The notes under the pieces are model-generated. The model was not told where the DNA came from and ran no database searches. It saw only the letters and a list, made by a program, of their open reading frames with translations. 39,769 nucleotides of DNA, taken from SAR116 cluster bacterium AG-447-C21 (GTDB lineage Bacteria; Pseudomonadota; Alphaproteobacteria; Thalassobaculales; Thalassobaculaceae). Shown piece after piece: positions 18,030 to 25,754 of the stretch (positions are counted from its first letter, which is position 1; every line of letters begins with the position of its first letter). A program made the translations under genes and the position numbers. The stretch spans positions 1 to 39,769 of the forward strand of contig QCQB01000018.1 in the NCBI GenBank assembly GCA_003212315.1, read 5' to 3'.

Positions 18030-18227
18030 TTAATCTTTGGCTAACGACAATAGGATCACGACCAACAAAACGGCTATCCCTTGAAATAATACTCTATACC
18101 GCATAAAAAGATTGGATTTTTTCGGTCCAAGTTCCCCACCACGAGCCATAGTAATTAAGCCACCCGCCAGAGTTGCCAGAACAAGGATTAAAGCGCTCAC
18201 AAGGAGAATGATTACTATTACGTTCAT
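18030..18227 (-). CDS. Twin-transmembrane HIG1-domain-like small protein
   Basis: A 65-residue protein with two hydrophobic helices (about residues 3-27 and 45-62) joined by a polar loop rich in Gly, Lys and Arg (ARGGELGPKKSNLFMRYR). This layout matches bacterial HIG1-like twin-transmembrane proteins. It immediately precedes the cobalamin adenosyltransferase. The role is unknown; mitochondrial HIG1 proteins associate with respiratory complexes, which would suit the ETF neighbourhood only as speculation. Confidence 0.78.
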   Translation of the reverse strand: MNVIVIILLVSALILVLATLAGGLITMARGGELGPKKSNLFMRYRVLFQGIAVLLVVILLSLAKD

Positions 18228-18401
18228 ACGTTACGATATACCCCTCTCATATCAGTTCGGCAATCACCGTCGTAAAAGATATTTTCGGCCTTATGAATAA
18301 AATATCTCTAAATCATAAATAAGTTCTAGTTAACATTATTATTGATTAAATTAACTTAAGTATTGAAACCCATCTCTCAAATTATAATGCGAAAGTTGGC
18401 A

Positions 18402-19268
18402 ATGAGAAAAACTAAATACATCCAACATATTGAAAACTGCAATAACGCAAATTTGCTGGACTTTATTCCGTGGAAAATCTCCAACGATATAGTTGGCTAC
18501 GTCAATAAAAATATAGCGTCAAAACTTTTATCTTTTCGATCAATATTCCATGAAGAAAATAATGCTATACACCTATCTAGTAGATTGAAAAACCCCCAAC
18601 AACGATCCGAAGCTGTAGAAGATATTCTCGAAACTTTGTGGGCGGAAGAGATTTGCGGGATGAAACTCAACGAAAATTATGCAGTGAGGGCGAAGATTGG
18701 TAGCCCCAATCTTATGACAATAGACCGAGGCGCATCTGCCCATTTAGGGATAATAACTACAGGCTTTCATTTAAATGGGTTCCTGACCAATAAGGATCAG
18801 CTCAAAATGTGGGTAGCTAAACGCTCTGCAACGAGAGGCACTTTTCCAGGTCAATTAGATAACTTGGTGGCAGGTGGCCAACCCTCAAACCTCACGGTTG
18901 CTGAGAATGTCATTAAAGAATGCAACGAAGAAGCAAGTATACCCAAAGACCTGGCCCAAAAGGCATATCCAACTGGCTTTATAAGTTATCTCATGGAGGC
19001 AGAGGGAAATCTGCGTCGTCATGTTATGTATGTATACGACCTTATAATGCCCTTTAATTTTACCCCAAGGCCAAATGATGGAGAAGTTGAAGCGTTTTCA
19101 TTAATGAAAATAGAGGAAATAATCAAAATCGTAGATTCTTCGCCAGATACATTTAAGTTCAACTGTAATCTGGTTATTATTGACTTCTTAATCCGCCATG
19201 GATTAATTCAAAACGAAGATCCAGATTACTTCAAAATTGTTAATGGGCTTCGCTCACCGCTTAATTGA
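18402..19268 (+). CDS. Nudix hydrolase, DUF4743 type
   Basis: A 288-residue protein with an N-terminal DUF4743-like domain (about residues 1-110) and a Nudix domain (about 115-265). The Nudix helix is recognisable in GGQPSNLTVAENVIKECNEE, with KEC in place of the usual REL and Ala after the EE pair, as seen in DUF4743 proteins related to plant and yeast Nudix enzymes acting on thiamine or nucleotide diphosphates. In-frame starts exist at TTG 18363, ATG 18387 and ATG 18402; the last is chosen because the conserved YIQHIENCN block follows closely. It converges on the tauD-like gene with 4 bp between stops. Confidence 0.82.
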   Translation: MRKTKYIQHIENCNNANLLDFIPWKISNDIVGYVNKNIASKLLSFRSIFHEENNAIHLSSRLKNPQQRSEAVEDILETLWAEEICGMKLNENYAVRAKIGSPNLMTIDRGASAHLGIITTGFHLNGFLTNKDQLKMWVAKRSATRGTFPGQLDNLVAGGQPSNLTVAENVIKECNEEASIPKDLAQKAYPTGFISYLMEAEGNLRRHVMYVYDLIMPFNFTPRPNDGEVEAFSLMKIEEIIKIVDSSPDTFKFNCNLVIIDFLIRHGLIQNEDPDYFKIVNGLRSPLN

Positions 19269-19272
19269 TCTC

Positions 19273-20124
19273 TTATCCGACGAGAAAACCAGATTCCTCA
19301 CCAATTATTGTCGCCCGTAACATATGCCTTACTTCCGATTGATCAAAATCTGTAAGAGCCACATGCATAGTAGTACGATTGTCCCAACAAACTAAATCAC
19401 CAGCTTTCCACTGATGTCGATAGACATTTTCATGCTTTGTTGCATGAGAACATAGAAAATCTATTATAGGACGGCTCTCTTCCGACGTCATTCCGTGAAA
19501 ATGCGAGACCCTCTCACTTACGTATAAAGCTTTTTTTCTACTTCCAGGGTGCACGCGCACGGCTGGGTGAGCAATGGGTGGGTTTAATCGTTTTGTCTCG
19601 GCAACCTCGGATGCATCCCTTTCATAAAACCCCTCGGTTAAAGATATGTCATAAACTGAATACAGATCATCAACTATTTTCCGCATCTTATCAGTTAGTG
19701 TCTCGTAAGCTCTGACCATATTACAAAACATAGTGTCACCGCCAATAGGAGCAGGTTTTACACAATATAACATAGACGCAGCAGCAGGCCGGCCTGTATA
19801 TGAATAATCTGAATGCCAGTTTCTTCCTACATTCCTTGTCTCAGATGGTCTTCCATTGAATGGTTTGGTCGTTATTTCCATTAAATGGGGATAACCCTCC
19901 ATCCTGTAGAAAGGTGTTGCCTCATGGTTATCCAAAGATCCAAAGCTTCTGGCAAAACGGAGGATGTCTTCGGGGTTAGCATCCTGATTACGTAAGACAA
20001 TAACGTGGTGGCCGTGCCAAGTTTCTTGAATAAGCCGGATGTCTTGCTCTCCTAGTGTTTCCCTCATATCAATGCTGGTGAGTTCTGCTCCTAACGCGTA
20101 ACTTAAAGGCTCAGCTTTGATCAT
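19273..20124 (-). CDS. TauD/TfdA-family Fe(II)/2-oxoglutarate dioxygenase (copy 1)
   Basis: A non-haem iron oxygenase that hydroxylates an organic substrate while decarboxylating 2-oxoglutarate; taurine, alkyl sulfates and aryloxy acids are known family substrates. The iron triad is H104, D106 (WHSDYS) and H254 (TTMHVA), and R270 (HMLRATI) should bind 2-oxoglutarate. ATG 20124 is chosen over the longer frame start at 20184 because AGGAG (20133-20137) is eight bases upstream and the longer frame would overlap rraA. It lies 43 bp after the rraA-like gene. Substrate is not assignable; no sulfonate ABC transporter is next to it. Confidence 0.9.
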   Translation of the reverse strand: MIKAEPLSYALGAELTSIDMRETLGEQDIRLIQETWHGHHVIVLRNQDANPEDILRFARSFGSLDNHEATPFYRMEGYPHLMEITTKPFNGRPSETRNVGRNWHSDYSYTGRPAAASMLYCVKPAPIGGDTMFCNMVRAYETLTDKMRKIVDDLYSVYDISLTEGFYERDASEVAETKRLNPPIAHPAVRVHPGSRKKALYVSERVSHFHGMTSEESRPIIDFLCSHATKHENVYRHQWKAGDLVCWDNRTTMHVALTDFDQSEVRHMLRATIIGEESGFLVG

Positions 20125-20132
20125 ATTAATAA

Positions 20133-20137
20133 CTCCT
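20133..20137 (-). promoter_or_regulatory. Ribosome binding site fixing the start of tauD-like copy 1
   Basis: AGGAG on the minus strand lies eight bases before ATG 20124 and decides against the upstream in-frame start at 20184. Confidence 0.6.
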
Positions 20138-20167
20138 ATTCGACCTAACCATGCTTCGTTTAAGAAA

Positions 20168-20857
20168 TTAATCCAAATAGACAATCTTGTCCGATATCAT
20201 CAGATCCTCTAAATACTCAGGTTCGGTCAATCCACTTTGTATTTTCGTTTCCACATTTGCTTCCGCAGTTTTCAATCGCTCAAGCTTATCCAACACTTCC
20301 TCGATCTGCAGAAATGGCACAACAACGACCCCATCGCGGTCACATACAACCATATCTCCCGACTCAACTGAAATCTCGGCTAAATTAATTTTTAATCCGA
20401 CGCTTCCGGGACCAGTGCGTGCCGGAGAGTTTGGATTTACTCCCTGACAGAAAACAGGAAATTTCAATGGTTCAATACCAACCTGATCTCGAACCATACC
20501 ATCGGTAACAAAGCCCGCAACACCCTTATTTTTCATCATCCCGCATACTAAATCACCTACAACCGCTGTGCTATTATAGGCATCTGTCGCACATATGATT
20601 ATATCTCCTTCTAAGGCTAAATGAAGCGCGCCCATAACACCTAAATTATCGGCTGGATACGCAAAGCAGGAAAGAGCAGGACCACAGATATTTGCGAAAG
20701 TATCATTTAAGGGTTTAATAAATGGGGACATTGCTCCTCGACCCCCCATGCAATCTGCAATATTTCCTGTCATCGCCCCCCTGAACGCTTCAATTTGGGA
20801 TCTTGTAGGTCGACGGGTTGGACGCTTTACGGTTAAAATAGGCGGATCTTCGAGCAT
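20168..20857 (-). CDS. RraA-family aldolase/decarboxylase
   Basis: A member of the RraA / 4-hydroxy-4-methyl-2-oxoglutarate aldolase family: metal-dependent enzymes that cleave or decarboxylate small oxo acids. The TDGMVRDQVGIE segment carries the family R-D pair, and GDMVVCDRDGVVVVP is the conserved C-terminal block. The length of 229 residues is typical of the enzyme rather than of the shorter RNase E regulator RraA. GGGAG lies before ATG 20857. It is the first gene of a two-gene unit with the dioxygenase, suggesting consecutive steps in a catabolic route (inference). Confidence 0.88.
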   Translation of the reverse strand: MLEDPPILTVKRPTRRPTRSQIEAFRGAMTGNIADCMGGRGAMSPFIKPLNDTFANICGPALSCFAYPADNLGVMGALHLALEGDIIICATDAYNSTAVVGDLVCGMMKNKGVAGFVTDGMVRDQVGIEPLKFPVFCQGVNPNSPARTGPGSVGLKINLAEISVESGDMVVCDRDGVVVVPFLQIEEVLDKLERLKTAEANVETKIQSGLTEPEYLEDLMISDKIVYLD

Positions 20858-21033
20858 TACATATCTCCCTTTTTAAATGCTAAGATCTAGCTTACTTGGA
20901 TATAAATATGTAAGTGAGCATATTAAAGATATTGATATAACATTTGTAATCGCTAAAATTTTTTGTTTATTCTGCAGATATTTACCTACGTTTTTAAATA
21001 GAGCTTCGGGCAAAAAGAAATGAATTCTTTGTC

Positions 21034-22086
21034 ATGAAAACCCAAATGCAGTTTAAAGTTCTATTATTTTTAGTTTCCGCCATATTTTTGTACTGTGTAG
21101 GATGGTTGATTGCCAGCCAATGGATAAAAAGTGAAGTAGAAACTTTCTTAACAGACACATTAGTAAAAAATGGAAAAATCGCAATCTATTATGAGGCCCT
21201 AGAACGCGGAGGCTTTCCATTTTCATTGGACTGGCATCTAATAAATCCGAAAGTAGAAGTAAATTTTGCGTCTCATACAGTAAGTTTTAATACCAATAAA
21301 ACTACTTTATCTATTCATCCATTCTTCAAGAAAAGTGTGATAGTCCAAAATCAAAAAACAGAGTGGAGGCTATTAAATAATCGAGATCACCAAAATTTTA
21401 AAAATATATCAGAGAATAGCAGACTACATCTATCGAAAAACTACGACGGTTCCATTACTGTCGAGTATAGCGCTAATAACTCAAATATTCATCGATTCGT
21501 CTCTACAAATAAAAGAAAACAATGGAATAAATTTGCATTAGGCAAGCATTTTTTAGCACTAATAAGGCTACCAAATAGGGAAAAAAGAAGGCAAAGAAGC
21601 CATCATTATTCAATATCGTTTAAAATTAATGACATTTTAATGATCCATGAAAGTGTAATTTGGCCAAAAGATTTAGACGAAATAACGGGTTCGATAGAAC
21701 TAAGAGGGAACCCAGGCGCTTTCGCCTTAGAGGACTTGATTGCGTGGCGTGACAATGGTGGAACAATAGATATAGAAAGAATTCAATTTGAGAGAGCGCC
21801 CAGTAAACTAATAGTCAAAGGCACATTAGCATTAGATGCGGACTTAAAACCAATTGGGGCAGGTACAATTGATTTTGCTGGGTTAGCTACCTTCCTAAAC
21901 GAACAACAACAAGCTGGTCGAATAACCAAATCTGAAGTCCGTTTTTTGAACCTGGCTATCCTCGTTTTATCAAAAACTACCAAACAGCAAGAAAAATCAA
22001 TGATTAGAATCCCCATCACAGCCCAGAACGGAGAATTAAAAATAGGATCATTTTCATTATTCGATCTACCGGGCCTTATCCGGTGA
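21034..22086 (+). CDS. DUF2125 domain protein, exported or membrane anchored
   Basis: A 350-residue protein with an N-terminal hydrophobic helix (about 7-27) and then a long, beta-rich periplasmic region containing ALERGGFPFSLDWHL and the LEDLIAWRDNGGTIDIE and GTLALDADLKPIGAG blocks that mark DUF2125 proteins of Alphaproteobacteria. The function is unknown; the fold resembles proteins of the AsmA/TamB lipid-transport type only loosely, so I do not assign it. It converges on tyrA and the two coding regions overlap by 21 bp at their 3' ends. Confidence 0.83.
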   Translation: MKTQMQFKVLLFLVSAIFLYCVGWLIASQWIKSEVETFLTDTLVKNGKIAIYYEALERGGFPFSLDWHLINPKVEVNFASHTVSFNTNKTTLSIHPFFKKSVIVQNQKTEWRLLNNRDHQNFKNISENSRLHLSKNYDGSITVEYSANNSNIHRFVSTNKRKQWNKFALGKHFLALIRLPNREKRRQRSHHYSISFKINDILMIHESVIWPKDLDEITGSIELRGNPGAFALEDLIAWRDNGGTIDIERIQFERAPSKLIVKGTLALDADLKPIGAGTIDFAGLATFLNEQQQAGRITKSEVRFLNLAILVLSKTTKQQEKSMIRIPITAQNGELKIGSFSLFDLPGLIR

Positions 22087-22998
22087 TGGTGGAATTTCCT
22101 GCTTAGCGTCGATGACACTCCGTCGAATCTCTCGCGTCCGAGTAAAAAGGTCTTCCAAAGTTTGCGCCTCTCCCCAACGAATTGCACGTTGCAAAGCGGT
22201 AAGATCCTCAGAAAATCTCTGCAACATTTCAAGAACAGCTTCACGATTATTCAGAAAAATATCTCTCCACATTATGGGGTTAGATCCAGCAATTCTGGTA
22301 AAATCTCTAAATCCACTGGCAGAAAACCGGATCACATCCGCTTGGGTCTGGTCTTCAAGGTCATCCGCTGTACCAACAATAGTATAAGCTATTAGATGGG
22401 GTAAATGAGAAGTGATTGCCAATACTTTATCGTGATAATTTGGATCCATTTCTTCTACCATGGCTCCAATACCTTCGAAAAGATTCCGCATTCTCTGAGT
22501 AGCATTACGCTCAGTTTCATGGCCTGGTGTCAGCAACCAATATCTTCCCTCAAAAAGTTCTGCAAATCCTGACTCAGGTCCTGACTTTTCTGTACCTGCA
22601 ATGGGATGCCCGGGGACTAAATGGACGCCGTCGGGGATATGGGGAGACATATCCGCAATTGGCGCTCTTTTAACTGATCCAACATCGCTTACAATACAGC
22701 CTGATTTTAGATGATTGGAAATATTTTGCATAATCTCAGCATAATTTCCAATGGGAGTACATAATATGACACAATCCGCATCTTTAACTGCTACCGTAAC
22801 ATCATCTAAAACATGATCTCCTAAGCCTATCTCCTTTGCCTTTTGCCTGACCTCCGCGTTTACATCTGTTAAGGTTACGGTCTGAACTAAATCATTTCTT
22901 TTTTTAACTGCCCTGGCAATGGAAGACCCAATTAACCCAATTCCAATTAGAGTAATTGATTGAAAAACAAAGTCGCTTTTATTGTTCTGTTTTGCCAT
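22066..22998 (-). CDS. tyrA: Prephenate/arogenate dehydrogenase (cyclohexadienyl dehydrogenase)
   Basis: Oxidative decarboxylation of prephenate (or arogenate) in tyrosine synthesis. The 310-residue protein has a Rossmann start ITLIGIGLIGSSIARA, then the VSDVGSVK and HLVPGHPIAGTEKSG blocks with the conserved catalytic His, and the HLPHLIAY helix. It starts with ATG overlapping the hisC stop by one base, so the two are translationally coupled. It lacks a chorismate mutase domain, which is supplied by the separate gene two positions upstream. Confidence 0.94.
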   Translation of the reverse strand: MAKQNNKSDFVFQSITLIGIGLIGSSIARAVKKRNDLVQTVTLTDVNAEVRQKAKEIGLGDHVLDDVTVAVKDADCVILCTPIGNYAEIMQNISNHLKSGCIVSDVGSVKRAPIADMSPHIPDGVHLVPGHPIAGTEKSGPESGFAELFEGRYWLLTPGHETERNATQRMRNLFEGIGAMVEEMDPNYHDKVLAITSHLPHLIAYTIVGTADDLEDQTQADVIRFSASGFRDFTRIAGSNPIMWRDIFLNNREAVLEMLQRFSEDLTALQRAIRWGEAQTLEDLFTRTREIRRSVIDAKQEIPPSPDKAR

Positions 22999-24098
22999 CA
23001 GTCGGTTCTAACTCGACCTAAAAACTCAGCGACTGTATTAACAACGGTGCGCATTTCTTCTTCGGTTCCGATGGATAAACGCAGGTATTCTGGAGCTCCA
23101 TATCCACTCATTCCTCGGGTTAAAATTCCCCGATCCGATAAATACTTACTAGCATCCTCTGCTGAAGAACCTAATTCTTGAGGAAATTTAACCATTAAAA
23201 AGTTAGTCACGCTCGGCAAGCATTTGAGGCCTAATTTCTCGAATTCTGCCGCTGTCCAGGGCTGCCAAATCAAATTGTGCTCCACCGATTTATCTATGAA
23301 TTCTTGGTCATCTATGGCTGCAATAGCCGCTTCCACCGCAGCCCTGTTTGCTCCAAACGGTTGTTTGACGACATGAAGAGCGTCAGTCACGTGCGCTGGT
23401 CCATACCCCCAACCCAATCTTAACCCGGCCATGGCGTAGAGCTTCGAGAACGTCCTTAACATTATGACATTATCGAAATTATCAACTAATTCGGATCCAT
23501 CCGAATAATCGTTTCTAACGACAAATTCTGCGTAAGCCGAGTCTATTACTAACAGAATATTATTCGGCAACCCACGATGCAGTTTATTGACTTCTGTTCG
23601 AGATAGATATGAACCCGTAGGGTTGTTTGGGTTTGCTAGGAAAACAACCCGAGTGCGGTCAGTTATGCGTTCGAGTATAGCATCAACATCCACTTTATAA
23701 TTCACATCTGGCGCAGATATAGGCCGCCCCCCGGCTACTTTTATAGACATAGGGTACATAACAAAACCGTATTCGGAATGGATTGCTTCATCATCAGGGC
23801 CTATAAACGCCTGACAAATCGACATAATCAACTCGTCCGAACCACATCCAAAAACCATTTTTGACGGATCCAGATTATATTTTTTTCCTAATGCTTCGGC
23901 TAAGGCTAAAGGTTCCTCTTCCGGGTACCAATGCATATTCTCACCGATGTTCGTCAAAACCGCTTTTGCTTTTGGACTTGGGCCAAAAGCTCCTTCGTTG
24001 GCCGACAATCTTATAACCCGTTGCGACTTGTTAACGCTCAAATTAGGCTGATAACGCACCATTTCGGCTATTGTTGAGCGTGGAGTTGGATAATTCAT
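22998..24098 (-). CDS. hisC: Histidinol-phosphate / aromatic aminotransferase
   Basis: A fold-type I PLP aminotransferase. The PLP lysine is in TFSKLYAMAGLRLGWG, with NPNNPTGSY for cofactor binding and RLSIGTEEE near the C-terminus. HisC enzymes between chorismate mutase and tyrA often serve both histidine synthesis and the phenylpyruvate/prephenate transaminations, which the position here supports (inference). ATG 24098 is chosen over GTG 24104 because GAGG is five bases before the ATG and overlaps the GTG region. Confidence 0.94.
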   Translation of the reverse strand: MNYPTPRSTIAEMVRYQPNLSVNKSQRVIRLSANEGAFGPSPKAKAVLTNIGENMHWYPEEEPLALAEALGKKYNLDPSKMVFGCGSDELIMSICQAFIGPDDEAIHSEYGFVMYPMSIKVAGGRPISAPDVNYKVDVDAILERITDRTRVVFLANPNNPTGSYLSRTEVNKLHRGLPNNILLVIDSAYAEFVVRNDYSDGSELVDNFDNVIMLRTFSKLYAMAGLRLGWGYGPAHVTDALHVVKQPFGANRAAVEAAIAAIDDQEFIDKSVEHNLIWQPWTAAEFEKLGLKCLPSVTNFLMVKFPQELGSSAEDASKYLSDRGILTRGMSGYGAPEYLRLSIGTEEEMRTVVNTVAEFLGRVRTD

Positions 24099-24133
24099 AA
24101 GCACCTCGCATTAAATTCTATTGTCTCGCTGTA

Positions 24134-24877
24134 TTAAACAATTGGATTGGGAAAAGCGCCAATACGTTCCCATTTTATGTTAGCAGGAGCATTCAAACTC
24201 TGTTGATACCCATCAACAAAAATAAGTTTCATATCTCCATCCTCGTCGATTATACGTCCGGGCACTAGATATGTATCTCCGTCAACAATAAAAACTGAGG
24301 TATCGTTCCCCGATATCTCTGGTTCCTGTGCGGCTATGATAAAAGCACCAGGTTTTTTGGCTCTATTTGTTGCTACAGGCAAATGCGATATGATATTTAA
24401 TTTCCTATTTTTACAGAGATTTATTAGCTTCGGCCACCATCTTCCGTGAACACCCAAGTTTAGATCAGGGAGTATCCCTATCTCTGCATCTCCTTTTGCA
24501 ACACATTGAATAACTTCTTCAATATTATCGAGGTATAGCAGTTTTGATGTAGTTCCAACATATTCTGTTGCTAAACCTTGAAAGTCCGTATCAGATGAAA
24601 GAGTCGCTGCTCTAATTTCTATTTGTTGATTAAGATTTGCACTTAAAATTTCGCGCCATATCCTTACCACAGAACCCATCGATAATGGCCCATTATTTCG
24701 AGCGGCAAGCCCTCTGATTATTTGTGCTTCGCGGCCAGGTCGAAGATTGGGACCAGAATCCGCGCCGGTCTTTGCCTTAGCAACTTCTCGCCCTATCTCG
24801 ACACGGCGCATAAGGAGATCGTGCAGCTTCTTATCAATCTCGTCTATCTCATTTCTTAAATCACTCAAAGATGCCAC
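24134..24877 (-). CDS. Chorismate mutase fused to a degenerate prephenate-dehydratase-like domain
   Basis: The N-terminal 85 residues are an AroQ-type chorismate mutase (SLSDLRNEIDEIDKKLHDLL, RRVEIGREVAKAK, then RPGREAQIIRGL), converting chorismate to prephenate. The remaining 160 residues resemble the PDT/ACT layout, including GDAEIGILPDL and NDTSVFIVDG, but the Thr-Arg-Phe catalytic triplet is replaced by Gly-Ala-Phe in KKPGAFIIAAQEPE, so dehydratase activity is doubtful. GTG 24877 is chosen over TTG 24910 because GGAG (24885-24888) is seven bases before it and the mutase fold starts there. It heads hisC-tyrA. Confidence 0.82.
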   Translation of the reverse strand: MASLSDLRNEIDEIDKKLHDLLMRRVEIGREVAKAKTGADSGPNLRPGREAQIIRGLAARNNGPLSMGSVVRIWREILSANLNQQIEIRAATLSSDTDFQGLATEYVGTTSKLLYLDNIEEVIQCVAKGDAEIGILPDLNLGVHGRWWPKLINLCKNRKLNIISHLPVATNRAKKPGAFIIAAQEPEISGNDTSVFIVDGDTYLVPGRIIDEDGDMKLIFVDGYQQSLNAPANIKWERIGAFPNPIV

Positions 24878-24949
24878 GTTTAATCTCCGGTGGACACATT
24901 TTCTCTTCAATTCAGATAGAATTAATTCTGTTCTTCTATTTATGCAACT

Positions 24950-25729
24950 TTATTCAATTGAACGACGTTGGCAAGTATTAGGGAGAACGCCTCGTTCCCC
25001 AAGGACTGAAATACGAGTTGCTGCGGTTGGTAACAATCTTCGCTCTCTATTAATAATTGGCTTAATTTTGCTCGGGGCATAAATTTGCTTTGTAGCCTCC
25101 ACAATTAATACCCCGCCTAAATGGCGCAGCCATCTCGACCCAATATCCTCTAAAGTATATCCCGAACGCAGTATAATGCGCCATGGATAAGGCGGAACGA
25201 AGAGTGCTCGAATAGTTTGGTCAGTTGTAAACATATTATTTCGAAGTAAACGGGATAATTGTGATCGCGAATATGGCTGACCATGGCCAAAAGGAGTTCT
25301 TTCAAATCTTGACCATAAACCACGCCGATTGGGCACAATAATCAGCAAGCGTCCATTACCAGTAAGCACTCTCCATGATTCTTCTAACATGGCCCGAAGT
25401 TGTTCCGAACATTCAACGCTGTGGACCATCACAATACGATCTATTGAAGAACTCTGAATCGGAAGTTCGGCATCGTCACTTAAAACACTTAAATTAGAAT
25501 ATTCCTCTGGCCATGCTGTAGCGCCTTGCTGCGCCGGCATAACAGCAAACAAACAATCTGCCTCTCCCAAAAATGGACGTAAATACGGCACTGCGTAGCC
25601 CAATCCCATAATATTCATACCTCTTACATCAGGCCAAACCATTCGTATTTTTTTCGTTATTAAACGCCTAGCTAATTGCCCCAAATTGGAGCTATAAAAA
25701 GCTTTTAAATCTATGACATCGTTATACAT
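24950..25729 (-). CDS. Class I SAM-dependent methyltransferase
   Basis: A 259-residue cytoplasmic protein of the Methyltransf_11 type. The first SAM loop is degenerate (MNIMGLGYAVPYL), followed by LPIQSSSIDRIVMVHSVEC and the EESWRVLTGNGRLLIIVPNRRGLWSR strand-helix-strand characteristic of the family; the C-terminal region is basic. It ends before the chorismate mutase on the same strand and follows the enolase-family gene after 25 bp. In relatives as I recall them this methyltransferase adjoins gloB. The substrate is unknown. Confidence 0.82.
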   Translation of the reverse strand: MYNDVIDLKAFYSSNLGQLARRLITKKIRMVWPDVRGMNIMGLGYAVPYLRPFLGEADCLFAVMPAQQGATAWPEEYSNLSVLSDDAELPIQSSSIDRIVMVHSVECSEQLRAMLEESWRVLTGNGRLLIIVPNRRGLWSRFERTPFGHGQPYSRSQLSRLLRNNMFTTDQTIRALFVPPYPWRIILRSGYTLEDIGSRWLRHLGGVLIVEATKQIYAPSKIKPIINRERRLLPTAATRISVLGERGVLPNTCQRRSIE

Positions 25730-25754
25730 TTCAGAAATACTTGGTCATAATGAA

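Noticed and set aside
20891..20914. CTTAC ... GTAAG inverted repeat upstream of rraA as an operator
   Set aside because: Only five matching bases per arm with a 14-base AT-rich gap; no regulator gene nearby.
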